Source: Sphingomonas gellani
Lineage (GTDB): Bacteria > Pseudomonadota > Alphaproteobacteria > Sphingomonadales > Sphingomonadaceae
DNA length: 64,000 bases
Direction: 5' to 3'
Assembly: GCF_900110035.1 (NCBI RefSeq)
Contig: NZ_FOCF01000008.1
Span: 62,001-126,000 of the forward strand
Below are positions 55,817 to 64,000 of the stretch, piece after piece (within the stretch, counting starts at the first letter, position 1; each line of letters starts with the position of its first letter). The notes under the pieces were generated by a model. That model did no database searches, was not told the origin of the DNA, and saw nothing but the letters and a program-made list of their open reading frames with translations. A program made the position numbers and the translations under genes.

Positions 55817-57951
55817 CGGGGGGCGTCACGTGGTACGTCGCGGGGCAGGGGGCGAGTCGGTGGCACGTCGTGCCGGTCACGCGGAGGACCGTTGTCACGA
55901 CCCGTGACCCGGTTCAGCCAATCCTGATTGAGTTCCTGACGGTCCGGCGCAGGCGCGGCCGCGGGGGCAGCAGCATCCGGCGCTTGTTCGTCACCGGTAT
56001 CGTCGGGCAGCGGTCGCGCCGCCGGTTCGCGCTGATCGGGCTGCGCGACAGGATTGCCGTCCTCGTCGACGAACAGGCCGTTGTCGGGTTGCCCGTAATA
56101 GCTTTCCTGATCCGGCTCCAACTCCATGTCTGGCAGGGTGACCTGCGTCTCGAACTGCTCGATCGGGCGGTTGGCCGTGGCCGGCTTCATGAAGGCGGCA
56201 AAGGCGCGGGCGGGCGCGGTGCCGCCGTGCAGCCCCGGGATCGGTCGGGCATTGTCCTTGCCCATCCACACGCCCGTGGTCAGCCCGCTGGAAAAGCCCA
56301 GGAACCAGCCGTCCTTGGCGGAGCTGGTGGTGCCGGTCTTGCCCGCCACGGGCCGGCCGATCTGCGCCTGTCGCCCCGTGCCCGTGTTCACCGCCGTCTG
56401 CAGCAGGTCGGTCATCTGCGCCGCGACATAGGGGGCGACCAGCACATGGCTGCGATCCACCTCGTGGCTGTAGATCGTCTGACCGTTGGCGGTGACGCGG
56501 GTGATCGCATAGGGGGCGATCGCGACCCCGTTGGCCGCCACGCTGGCAAAGGCGCGGGTCATGTCGATCAGCCGCACGTCGGACGTACCCAATACCATCG
56601 ACGGATGCGTGTTGACGGGTGTGGTGATCCCGAACCGCCGCGCCATGTCGGCCACCGTCTGGAATCCGACCTCCTGCCCCAGCTTCGCCGCCACGGTGTT
56701 GAGCGAATAGGCAAAGGCGGTGCGCAGCGTCACCGACCCGGAATTGCGCCGGGAATCGTTGCGCGGGCTCCATCCGTCGATCGTCACCGGCTCATCGACG
56801 ACGGTATCCTCCGGCTTGTGTCCGGCCTCCAGCGCGGCGAGGTACACGAACAGCTTGAAGGCGGAGCCCGGCTGACGCACCGCCTGAGTCGCGCGGTTGT
56901 AGATCGAGGACACGTAATCGGTACCGCCGACCATGGCGCGCACCGCGCCGTCGCGGTCCAAGCTGACCAGCGCACCTTGCGCCCCGGCGGGCACGTTCTG
57001 GCGGATCGCGGTGTCGGCCGCGCGCTGCATCGACAGGTCCAGCGTGGTCCACACCTCCAGCGGCGCCTGCTGCTCGTCGATCAATGTGTCGAGCTGGGGC
57101 AGAGCCCAATCGGTGAAGTAGCGGGCGCTGTTCTGCTTGGCCTCAGGCGCCAGCCGCACCTGCGACACCTCCGCCGCATCGGCCTCGCCCTGGCTGATCA
57201 CGCCGGCCTTGACCATCTGTTCGATCACCACGCCCGCGCGCCCCTTGGCGGCGTCGACATCGGCGGTGGGAGAATAGTTGGACGGTGCCTTCACCAGACC
57301 GGCGATCACCGCCGCCTCCGCCAGGCTCAGATGGTCGGCACCATGGCCGAAGAACTTCCGCGCCGCGGCATCGATGCCGTAGGCGCCACCGCCATAATAG
57401 ACCTTGTTGAGATACAGTTCGAGGATTTGGTCCTTGGAGAACTTGCGCTCCAGCGCCAACGCCAGGATCCATTCGCGGAACTTGCGCCCAAACTTCTTCT
57501 GGCTGGACAGGAAGATCGTGCGCGCCAGCTGCTGCGTGATGGTCGAACCGCCCTGGACCCAACGTCCGCGCTGGTAACGAACCTGGACCGATCGCGCGAT
57601 GCCGATCGGGTCCACGCCCGGATGGCTGCGAAACCGGCGATCCTCCACCGCCACGGTGGCGTCGCGCATCACCGTCGGAATCTGGTCATAGGGCAACCAT
57701 TGGCCGTAGCTCGGACCCAATGACACGAGCACGGTGCCGTCCGCGGCGTGAACGCGGATCATCTGGCCGTTCGGCGATGATTTCAGTTCGTCGAAGCTCG
57801 GCAGGTCGGATCGGGTGACGTACACCGCCGTGACCAAGCCGATGACCGCCACCAGCGCGAGCGCCAGCGTGACCTTGAGGAAGATACCCAGCCGGCGACG
57901 CCAGGGAGAGCGGGGCGTGGGGGTGGAGCGGGATGACCGGGCGCGTGCCAT
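55789..57951 (-). CDS. Class A penicillin-binding protein (PBP1A-type)
   Basis: A 720-aa bifunctional peptidoglycan synthase. Short cytoplasmic N-terminus, one membrane helix (about 24-46), then the transglycosylase domain with Glu103 in TVAVEDRRFRSH and GGSTITQQLARTIFL. The transpeptidase has the SxxK PGSAFKLF, the SxN YSLNTVA and the KTG AGKTGTTSSAKDGWF. The end is a Pro/Arg/Asp-rich tail of about 90 residues (from NPVAQPDQREPAAR). It overlaps the M48 gene by 28 bp at the 3' end. Confidence 0.94.
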   Translation of the reverse strand: MARARSSRSTPTPRSPWRRRLGIFLKVTLALALVAVIGLVTAVYVTRSDLPSFDELKSSPNGQMIRVHAADGTVLVSLGPSYGQWLPYDQIPTVMRDATVAVEDRRFRSHPGVDPIGIARSVQVRYQRGRWVQGGSTITQQLARTIFLSSQKKFGRKFREWILALALERKFSKDQILELYLNKVYYGGGAYGIDAAARKFFGHGADHLSLAEAAVIAGLVKAPSNYSPTADVDAAKGRAGVVIEQMVKAGVISQGEADAAEVSQVRLAPEAKQNSARYFTDWALPQLDTLIDEQQAPLEVWTTLDLSMQRAADTAIRQNVPAGAQGALVSLDRDGAVRAMVGGTDYVSSIYNRATQAVRQPGSAFKLFVYLAALEAGHKPEDTVVDEPVTIDGWSPRNDSRRNSGSVTLRTAFAYSLNTVAAKLGQEVGFQTVADMARRFGITTPVNTHPSMVLGTSDVRLIDMTRAFASVAANGVAIAPYAITRVTANGQTIYSHEVDRSHVLVAPYVAAQMTDLLQTAVNTGTGRQAQIGRPVAGKTGTTSSAKDGWFLGFSSGLTTGVWMGKDNARPIPGLHGGTAPARAFAAFMKPATANRPIEQFETQVTLPDMELEPDQESYYGQPDNGLFVDEDGNPVAQPDQREPAARPLPDDTGDEQAPDAAAPAAAPAPDRQELNQDWLNRVTGRDNGPPRDRHDVPPTRPLPRDVPRDAPRYPDERPYQ

Positions 57952-58173
57952 GAACCGGCTTGCGATTATCGGTTAACCGTCCCGCCGACAAGCGGCACGC
58001 GTCGTGACAGGGGCGGTGCGACGTCGATGAGCGGCGGAAGCGCGACTGCCGATCCAGCGTGATGGTCCGGTCCGGTAACCTTTGTGCAGTTGGCTGGGTG
58101 TTAAGGGAGACTGGCGCGATTCGGACAACGCGTGGAACGGGCGGCGATCGGGTTGCCTGACCGGAGGCAGGAC

Positions 58174-58836
58174 GTGGCGAGCAGAATGGACGGGGCTTTG
58201 CCGAACCAGTTGGTCGATGGGCAGGAGCTTGCCGCGCCCGACGCCCAGCCGGGCAGCGATCGGCGTGGCGCGCGGCGGCATGCCACCGTGTTGCTGGTCG
58301 GCCAGGTCCGCCATCGCGGCATCGACGCCATGTGCCTGGTCCACGATATCTCTCCCGGCGGTGTCATGGCACGCTTCACCACGATTCCCGTGGTCGGGGA
58401 GGATGTGCAGATTTCCGTGCGCGGCATGGCGGCCGCACGCGCCAACATCCGCTGGGTCCGGGGATACAAGGCAGGCCTCGCCTTCGACACGCCGCAGGAC
58501 CTGTCCAAGGTGCTGGGCAAGGAAGACGGAAAGGTCGCGCGCGCCCCCCGCTTCGCCGTGTCGCTGGCGACGCAGATGACCGTGCGCGGAGAGCGGACGG
58601 TGGTGGAACTGGTCGACCTGTCGCCCGGTGGCGCGAAGCTGATCGTAGACGGGCCGCTGACGCCGGGAACACCGGTCCAGCTGTCGTTGCCCACCGCGCC
58701 CGCACCGCTGCCCGCCACGATCTGCTGGTGCAAGGATGGCCGCATGGGCCTGCGCTTCACCTTTCCGCTCAGCATGACGATGCTGGCCGACACGCTGGCG
58801 CTGGGCGATCACGAAACCGACACATTGGACGATTAG
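58174..58836 (+). CDS. Tandem PilZ-domain protein
   Basis: A 220-aa protein with two PilZ-like modules. The first (about 25-115) keeps both c-di-GMP motifs: RRGARRHATV and HDISPGGV. The second (about 122-210) keeps LVDLSPGGAKL but its N-terminal motif is only APRFAVSL. So one module may bind c-di-GMP and the second may be structural. GTG 58174 has GGAGG 6 nt upstream, and is better than GTG 58132. It is divergent from the PBP gene. Confidence 0.85.
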   Translation: MASRMDGALPNQLVDGQELAAPDAQPGSDRRGARRHATVLLVGQVRHRGIDAMCLVHDISPGGVMARFTTIPVVGEDVQISVRGMAAARANIRWVRGYKAGLAFDTPQDLSKVLGKEDGKVARAPRFAVSLATQMTVRGERTVVELVDLSPGGAKLIVDGPLTPGTPVQLSLPTAPAPLPATICWCKDGRMGLRFTFPLSMTMLADTLALGDHETDTLDD

Positions 58837-58892
58837 GACCCCGGGCGGGGGAACGGCAAGACAACGGCGCGGGCATCGTCCGCGAACAGCAA

Positions 58893-58954
58893 GGAAGCAG
58901 GCGTCAGCGCGCGCTTCCCTGTCGGTACGCATCCCCCGGACAAATCTTTGGGGG
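58893..58954 (+). promoter_or_regulatory. Two-hairpin leader before the TonB receptor
   Basis: Hairpin 1 (58893-58918): GGAAGC pairs with GCTTCC, with an inner GCG/CGC pair. Hairpin 2 (58933-58954): five C pair with five G across an A/T-rich loop, and the G run lies 7 nt before the GTG start, so it is also the only Shine-Dalgarno. No known riboswitch motif is recognised. A role in translation control is inference. Confidence 0.45.
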
Positions 58955-58961
58955 TTTCTTC

Positions 58962-61325
58962 GTGACCAAGTTCCAGTTGCTCAAATCCGCCCTGCTGTTC
59001 GGCATTGCCGGCGCGGCCATGCTGCCCGGATCGGCCATGGCGCAGTCGGCGACGCCCGGCGCCGATCATGCCGAGGCACAGGACGTCGCCACCGACGCCG
59101 CCCAGACGGGTGAGGGCCAGTCGGGCGATCTGGGCGAAGTGGTCGTGACGGCGGAGCGCCGTTCGGAGAATCTGCAGCGCGTGCCCGTGTCGGTCGCGGT
59201 GATCGGCGGCGGTGACCTGCGCAATTTCCAGTCGGCGGGCGAGGACATCCTGGCGCTGTCGGGTCGCGTGCCCGGCCTGTACGCGGAAACCACGACGGGG
59301 CGCATCTTTCCGCGATTCTACATCCGTGGTCTGGGCAATATCGACTTCTATCTCGGTGCGTCGCAGCCGGTGTCGATCATCCAAGACGACGTGGTGCTGG
59401 AGCATGTGGTGCTGAAGTCGAACCCGGTGTTCGACGTCAACCAGGTCGAGGTGCTGCGCGGGCCGCAGGGGTCGCTATTCGGCCGCAACACCACCGCCGG
59501 CATCATCAAGTTCGACACGAATCGTCCGACCCAGACGCTGCAGGGTCGCGCGTCGGCATCCTATGGTGAGCTGAACACCTCCACCTTCGACGCGGGCATC
59601 GGCGGCCCGATCGTGGCGGACAAGATCGCGTTCCGCCTGTCGGCGCTGGTGCAGCACCGGGAGGACTGGGTCGACAACACCTTTGCCGGCGTGAGCCAGG
59701 ACGGCACGCTGACTCCGCTGGACAAGGCGATGGGCGGGTTCGACGACCGCAACGTCCGGTTGCAGGTGCTGCTGACCCCGACCGACCGGTTCTCGGTCAA
59801 CGTGTCGGCGCATGCCCGCGATTATGACGGCACCTCCACCCTCTTCCACCGCGCCGCGCTGAAGAAGGGGTCCAACGACGTGTCGGCCGAGCCGCGCGAC
59901 CGCGTCGCCTATGACGAGGGGCAGAACAACCGTCAGGCGTACAACACCTATGGCGGGTCGGTGAACGCCAGCTACGATTTCGGGCCGGCGACGCTGACCT
60001 CGATCAGCGCGTACGAGACCACGTCCGGGTTTTCGCGTGGCGACACGGATGGTGGCGCAGCGGCGAACTTCCCGGTCAACGGTGTCGCCAACGGGTTCGG
60101 CCAGAGCCGCGGCAACGTCCGCGACCTCAGCCAGGTGACGCAGGAAGTGCGCATCGCCAGCCCCTCCGATGGGCGCTTCACTTGGCAGTTCGGCGGTTTC
60201 TATTTCCAGCAGAACGACACCACCGACTTCTACCAGCGCGCGTTCTTCCTCAACACGGCGGCGCGCAATCCGAACAACTTCGTCCGGCTGCACGACCTGA
60301 ACACCAGCTGGGCCGGTTTCGGCCAGGCCAGCTTCAAGGTGACGCCGGACTTCACGATCACCGCCGGCGCGCGCGAGACCAAGGATACGAAGCGCACCCG
60401 CCTGCTCAAGACCGCAGATACCGCAGCAGGCCGCGTCACCTATAATGGCCGCCGCTACGTCCGCCTGTCCGACACCACGCCCAGCTGGGACGTGTCGGCG
60501 CTGTATCAGGTCGACCCTAGCAACAGCGTCTATGCCCGCGTTGCGCGCGGCTTCCGCGGCCCCACCATCCAGGGCCGATCGGCGGTGTTCAACAGCGACT
60601 TCACCACGGCGAATTCGGAAACGATCACGTCCTACGAGGTCGGGTCGAAGGGCACGTACCTGGACAACCGGCTGCGCCTGAACGCGTCGCTGTTCACCTA
60701 TACGGTCGACGACATCCAGCTGAACGGCAACGATGCGGACGGCAACGGCGTGCTGTTCAACGCGGACAAGGCACGCGCCTGGGGCGTGGAGCTGGACGCG
60801 CAGTACCGCCCGATACCCAACCTGACGCTGACCGCCGGCGCCAGCGCGCTGAAGAGCAAGATAGAGGATTCGCGCGCCGAGGCCCAGGTCTGCGCGCTGA
60901 ACGGTTCGGTCGTCTGCACCGTGCTGGACCCCGTGCGGCGCGTGAACACCGCCTTCGGTCCGGTGTTCCTAGCCAACATCAACGGCAACCCGCTGCCCAA
61001 CGCGCCGAAATGGACGCTGGACGCCACCGCCCGCTACGACCAGCCTCTGAAGGACGGGTCCAGCCTGTTCCTGGCGGTGGACGGCAACGTCCAGGGCTAC
61101 ACCAACTTCGTGCTGTACAAGACGCGTGAGTTCTATGCCGACGGCAACTTCGAGCTGGGCCTGAAGGTCGGGTATGCCGCGCCGGGCGGGGATTGGGAGA
61201 TTGCGGCGTTTGCCCGCAATCTGACCAACGAAAAGAACCTGAAGGGCGTGATCGAGAACTACATGGCGGCGGTGTTCAACGACCCGCGCGTCATCGGTAT
61301 CTCGCTGAGCGGCAAGATTCGCTGA
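58962..61325 (+). CDS. TonB-dependent outer-membrane receptor
   Basis: A 787-aa outer-membrane transporter. Signal peptide (MTKFQLLKSALLFGIAGAA, cleavage near AMAQS), then a spacer, then the plug from EVVVTAERRSENLQRVPVSV through VEVLRGPQGSLFGRNTTAG. The rest is a 22-strand-type barrel ending GISLSGKIR. It takes up a siderophore, vitamin, or other nutrient using TonB energy. No adjacent inner-membrane transporter or sigma/anti-sigma pair reveals the substrate; the family (Sphingomonas catecholate-like) does not decide it. GTG start with G-run Shine-Dalgarno. Confidence 0.93.
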   Translation: MTKFQLLKSALLFGIAGAAMLPGSAMAQSATPGADHAEAQDVATDAAQTGEGQSGDLGEVVVTAERRSENLQRVPVSVAVIGGGDLRNFQSAGEDILALSGRVPGLYAETTTGRIFPRFYIRGLGNIDFYLGASQPVSIIQDDVVLEHVVLKSNPVFDVNQVEVLRGPQGSLFGRNTTAGIIKFDTNRPTQTLQGRASASYGELNTSTFDAGIGGPIVADKIAFRLSALVQHREDWVDNTFAGVSQDGTLTPLDKAMGGFDDRNVRLQVLLTPTDRFSVNVSAHARDYDGTSTLFHRAALKKGSNDVSAEPRDRVAYDEGQNNRQAYNTYGGSVNASYDFGPATLTSISAYETTSGFSRGDTDGGAAANFPVNGVANGFGQSRGNVRDLSQVTQEVRIASPSDGRFTWQFGGFYFQQNDTTDFYQRAFFLNTAARNPNNFVRLHDLNTSWAGFGQASFKVTPDFTITAGARETKDTKRTRLLKTADTAAGRVTYNGRRYVRLSDTTPSWDVSALYQVDPSNSVYARVARGFRGPTIQGRSAVFNSDFTTANSETITSYEVGSKGTYLDNRLRLNASLFTYTVDDIQLNGNDADGNGVLFNADKARAWGVELDAQYRPIPNLTLTAGASALKSKIEDSRAEAQVCALNGSVVCTVLDPVRRVNTAFGPVFLANINGNPLPNAPKWTLDATARYDQPLKDGSSLFLAVDGNVQGYTNFVLYKTREFYADGNFELGLKVGYAAPGGDWEIAAFARNLTNEKNLKGVIENYMAAVFNDPRVIGISLSGKIR

Positions 61326-61353
61326 GGTCGAGCGAAAGCGACTGAAGCGATCA

Positions 61354-61386
61354 GGGGGCGGTGCCGATGCGGTGCCGCCCCTTTTT
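61354..61386 (+). terminator. Intrinsic terminator after the TonB receptor
   Basis: A 7-bp stem (GGGGCGG pairing with CCGCCCC) encloses a 13-nt loop and is followed by five T residues. It lies 29 bp after the stop, between convergent receptor and tsaD. Confidence 0.85.
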
Positions 61387-62412
61387 CTACGCCTTAACGC
61401 CGGCACCCCGCACCGCGCCCGCATCCGGATCGAGCGGCCAGCGCGCGCGCGCCGGCGTGTCGAGTGGGTCCGTCAGCCCGGCGGCGAACCGCTCGCATCC
61501 GGCCCAGGCGATCATCGCCGCATTGTCGGTGCACAGCCAGGACGGCGGCGCGACGAAGCGGATGCCGTGCTCGCCCGCGAGTGCCTCCAGCGTGCCGCGT
61601 ACCGCACCGTTCGCGGCAACCCCGCCGGCGACGACCAGGGCCTGCACCGGTCCGGCGACCGCCAGCGCGCGGCGCGTCCGGTCGATCAGGCATTCCACCA
61701 CGGCCAGCTGAAACGAGGCGGCGATGTCGGCGGGCGCGTGCTGGCCCACCGCCCGCGCCACCGCGCTCTTCAACCCGGCGAAGGAGAAATGCGGTTCCGC
61801 CGCACCTTTCAGCGGACGGGGCAGGGGCACAGCGCGCGCGTCGCCGGCCGATGCCAGCCGCTCCACCGCCGGCCCGCCGGGATAGCCCAGGCCGAGCAGC
61901 TTGGCCGTCTTGTCGAACGCCTCACCCACGGCGTCGTCGATCGTGGTCGCCAGCCGCCGATACGCGCCGACCCCCTCGACCAGCAGCAACTGGCAATGCC
62001 CGCCGGACACCAGCAGCAACAGGTAGGGATAGCTCAGGTCCGGGTCGGCGAGACGCGGGCTGAGCGCGTGCCCCTCCAGATGGTTGACCGCGACCAGCGG
62101 CTTGCCCGCCGCGTGGGCCAGCGCCTTGCCGGTGACCAGCCCCACCATGACCCCGCCGATCAGGCCGGGCCCGGCGGTGGCGGCCACCGCGTCCACGTCC
62201 GCCAGGGATACACCGGCATCGGCCAGCGCGGCGGCGATCAGCGGCTCCATCGCCTCGACATGCGCGCGGGCGGCGATTTCGGGCACCACCCCGCCAAAGG
62301 GGGCGTGCGCCGCCTCCTGTCCCGCCAGCCGGTGTGCCAGCACCCGCCGGTCGCCGGTGACCAGCGCCGCCGCGGTTTCGTCGCACGAGGATTCCAGACC
62401 AAGGATCAGCAT
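61387..62412 (-). CDS. tsaD: tRNA N6-threonylcarbamoyladenosine synthase subunit TsaD
   Basis: A 341-aa iron-binding enzyme of t6A biosynthesis. It starts [17 protein letters not shown]. The metal motif HLEGH is in [13 protein letters not shown]. Further blocks: [34 protein letters not shown] and [16 protein letters not shown] 62412 is fixed by homology. It is divergent from hemC with a 64-bp gap. Confidence 0.97.
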   Translation of the reverse strand: MLILGLESSCDETAAALVTGDRRVLAHRLAGQEAAHAPFGGVVPEIAARAHVEAMEPLIAAALADAGVSLADVDAVAATAGPGLIGGVMVGLVTGKALAHAAGKPLVAVNHLEGHALSPRLADPDLSYPYLLLLVSGGHCQLLLVEGVGAYRRLATTIDDAVGEAFDKTAKLLGLGYPGGPAVERLASAGDARAVPLPRPLKGAAEPHFSFAGLKSAVARAVGQHAPADIAASFQLAVVECLIDRTRRALAVAGPVQALVVAGGVAANGAVRGTLEALAGEHGIRFVAPPSWLCTDNAAMIAWAGCERFAAGLTDPLDTPARARWPLDPDAGAVRGAGVKA

Positions 62413-62476
62413 GAGCGGCGAGATAGGCGTGCGGACCCGACTTGTCGAAGGGCACGCGCCTTGCCATGGCGGAACC

Positions 62477-63388
62477 ATGGTCCAGTTCCGTCTCGGCACG
62501 CGCGGCTCCGCGCTCGCCCTTGTTCAGGCCGGCATGGTGCGCGCGGCCTTGTGTGCTGCCCATGGCTGGACCGAGGATCAGGTGGAGACGGTGGTGATCC
62601 GCACCACCGGGGACCGCGTGCAGGACCGTGCGCTGGCCGAGATCGGCGGCAAGGCGCTGTGGACGCGCGAACTGGACCGCGCGCTGTTGGCCGGGGAGGT
62701 CGATGCCTGCGTCCACTCGATGAAGGACGTGGAAACTATCCGGCCGGATGCGATCCGTATCGCCGCCATGTTGCCGCGCGCCGACGTGCGTGACCGGCTG
62801 ATCGGTGCGCAATCCATCGCGGCGCTGCCCCATGGCGCGACCGTGGGGTCCAGTTCGCCGCGGCGACACGCGCAGCTTCTGCGCATGCGCCCCGACCTGA
62901 AGGTCGTGATCTTTCGCGGCAACGTCGACACCCGTCTGGCGAAGCTGGCGGCGGGTGAGGTGGACGCGACCCTGCTGGCGGCAGCCGGGTTGGACCGGCT
63001 GGGACGCGGCCATGTCGGCCAGCCGATCGATCCCGACGTCATGCTGCCAGCCGCATCGCAGGGCGCGGTCGGGCTGGAAACGCGGGCGGACGACACGAAT
63101 GCGCTCGCGTTGCTGGCGCCTCTGGATCATGCCGGCACCCATGCCTGTGTTCGGGCGGAGCGCGCGTTGCTCGCGGGACTGGTCGCCGATTGCCATTCGC
63201 CGGTCGGCGCAATGGCCGACATGGATGGCGGCACGTTGCGGCTGCGCGGCGAGCTGATCGCGAACGACGGCGCGGCCTGGGTCGCCGGAGAGATGACCGG
63301 TGACGATCCGGAAACGCTGGGTCAGGCGCTGGCCGTCGACCTGCTGGCCCGCGCACCGGATGCGGTCCGTCGCCTGTTCGGGGCGTAA
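62477..63388 (+). CDS. hemC: Hydroxymethylbilane synthase (porphobilinogen deaminase)
   Basis: A 303-aa cytosolic haem enzyme joining four porphobilinogens. The start [19 protein letters not shown] and [11 protein letters not shown] are family marks; [16 protein letters not shown] carries substrate-binding arginines. The dipyrromethane cofactor Cys is in [13 protein letters not shown]. Its stop overlaps hemD (TAATG). Confidence 0.97.
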   Translation: MVQFRLGTRGSALALVQAGMVRAALCAAHGWTEDQVETVVIRTTGDRVQDRALAEIGGKALWTRELDRALLAGEVDACVHSMKDVETIRPDAIRIAAMLPRADVRDRLIGAQSIAALPHGATVGSSSPRRHAQLLRMRPDLKVVIFRGNVDTRLAKLAAGEVDATLLAAAGLDRLGRGHVGQPIDPDVMLPAASQGAVGLETRADDTNALALLAPLDHAGTHACVRAERALLAGLVADCHSPVGAMADMDGGTLRLRGELIANDGAAWVAGEMTGDDPETLGQALAVDLLARAPDAVRRLFGA

Positions 63389-64000
63389 TGGGAACCGCCC
63401 CGGTGGCCGCGCTGGTGCTGCGCCCGGAGCCGGGGAATAGCGTCACGGCCAAGCGACTATCGGAAGCGGGGATCGTCGCACACCGGCTGCCCCTGTTCCT
63501 CGTGCGCCCGCTCGACTGGGTGGTGCCCGACCCAGCCCGCTTCGACGCGCTGCTGCTGACCAGCGCGAACGCGGTGCGTCATGCCGGCGCGGGACTGCTC
63601 GCGCTGGCCGGGCTGCCCGCGGTTGCGGTCGGCCAGGCGACAGCGAGGCAAGCGGAGGACGCAGGCCTGTGCGTGACCGTGGTGGGCGCCGACGATGCCG
63701 CGACCGTAGTGGCGCAGGCGCGCGCGGCGGGCCTGTCACGCCTGCTCCACCTCGGCGGTCGGGAGCGGGTGGCGTTGGCCGATGTCGAGGGCATCGCGGT
63801 GTACGCCAGCGACGAAGTCGCGGTGGCGCCGTCCGCCCTGGAAAGACATGCCGGTGCCGTGGCGATGCTCCATTCCGCCAGGGCGGCCGCACGCTTCGCG
63901 GCGCTGGTCGATGCGGCGGAACAGTTGCGACAGGATTGGCGCCTGGCCGCCTTGAGCATGGCCGTGGCGCAGGCGGCGGGCGAGGGGTGGGGCGAGGTGC
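63388..64000 (+). CDS. hemD: Uroporphyrinogen-III synthase (3' end missing)
   Basis: The first 204 residues are visible; the window ends before the stop. The frame begins [20 protein letters not shown] and contains the family-like LLLTSANAVRHAG and LHLGGRERVALAD. It closes linear hydroxymethylbilane to uroporphyrinogen III. It is coupled to hemC; the remaining haem genes hemE and hemJ sit near oriC. Confidence 0.85.
   Translation, partial: MGTAPVAALVLRPEPGNSVTAKRLSEAGIVAHRLPLFLVRPLDWVVPDPARFDALLLTSANAVRHAGAGLLALAGLPAVAVGQATARQAEDAGLCVTVVGADDAATVVAQARAAGLSRLLHLGGRERVALADVEGIAVYASDEVAVAPSALERHAGAVAMLHSARAAARFAALVDAAEQLRQDWRLAALSMAVAQAAGEGWGEV

Noticed and set aside
55870..57723. A 617-codon plus-strand open frame opposite the penicillin-binding protein
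   Set aside because: It is the antisense shadow of a gene with all catalytic motifs.
1..64000. CRISPR arrays, tRNA and rRNA genes, insertion sequences, toxin-antitoxin or phage-defence genes
   Set aside because: I looked in the larger intergenic stretches and among the proteins and found no repeat array, tRNA-like fold, transposase or recognisable defence gene.

Overview
The window is high-GC, densely packed alphaproteobacterial chromosome, most likely from a Sphingomonas-type member of the Sphingomonadaceae. This rests on the gene families and their order, since no rRNA marker is present. Many genes start with GTG or TTG, and stop/start overlaps of the ATGA/GTGA type are frequent. I see no tRNA, rRNA, insertion sequence, prophage or CRISPR array. 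Almost everything is core housekeeping, and I did not find a convincing new multi-gene system.

Region by region. 1-9.4 kb: the end of a MAPEG protein, two paralogous secreted M28 peptidases, a threonine aldolase, an S9 peptidase, and a tightly coupled minus-strand operon (M28 peptidase, agmatine deiminase, MBL hydrolase, RlpA). 9.4-16.4 kb: rpsD, purH, a polysaccharide flippase and polA. 16.5-25.2 kb: a CsbD-like stress protein with a candidate EcfG promoter, a class A beta-lactamase-like lipoprotein, an Na+/H+ antiporter, a TPP enzyme, a hemerythrin-like protein, a PilZ protein, nadB and a CsgG-like/SH3 protein. 25.2-32.5 kb: an orphan ABC ATPase, a zf-CHCC protein, a DUF3224 protein, tldD, a 591-bp stretch without an intact gene, a HAD hydrolase, a YggS protein, a divergent ThiE-like protein, an outer-membrane-type protein and a DUF3576 lipoprotein.

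32.5-53.4 kb is the replication-origin neighbourhood. leuS-lptE-holA run rightward. mnmE, mnmG, rsmG, parA and parB run leftward and carry two perfect 16-bp parS palindromes. rho, hemJ and hemE follow, also leftward. Between hemE and the DUF299 gene ppsR, the same pair that flanks the Caulobacter origin, lies a 334-bp gap with two perfect and two near-perfect DnaA boxes, an AT-rich stretch and a near-consensus CtrA site. I call this oriC. From it, ppsR, maf, aroE, coaE, dnaQ, hpf, ptsN and small genes run rightward, so genes on both sides are co-oriented with the predicted forks.

53.4-64 kb: an ankyrin protein, a SCO-YcgN-M48-type (DUF45) cluster, a class A penicillin-binding protein, a tandem-PilZ protein, a TonB-dependent receptor with a structured leader, tsaD, and hemC-hemD (hemD cut by the window end).

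The observations most worth following are the oriC/parS layout, the beta-lactamase-like protein that appears to lack the deacylation glutamate, the CsgG-like protein without a lipobox, the ThiE-like protein without the usual metal-binding motif, and the two hairpins before the TonB receptor.
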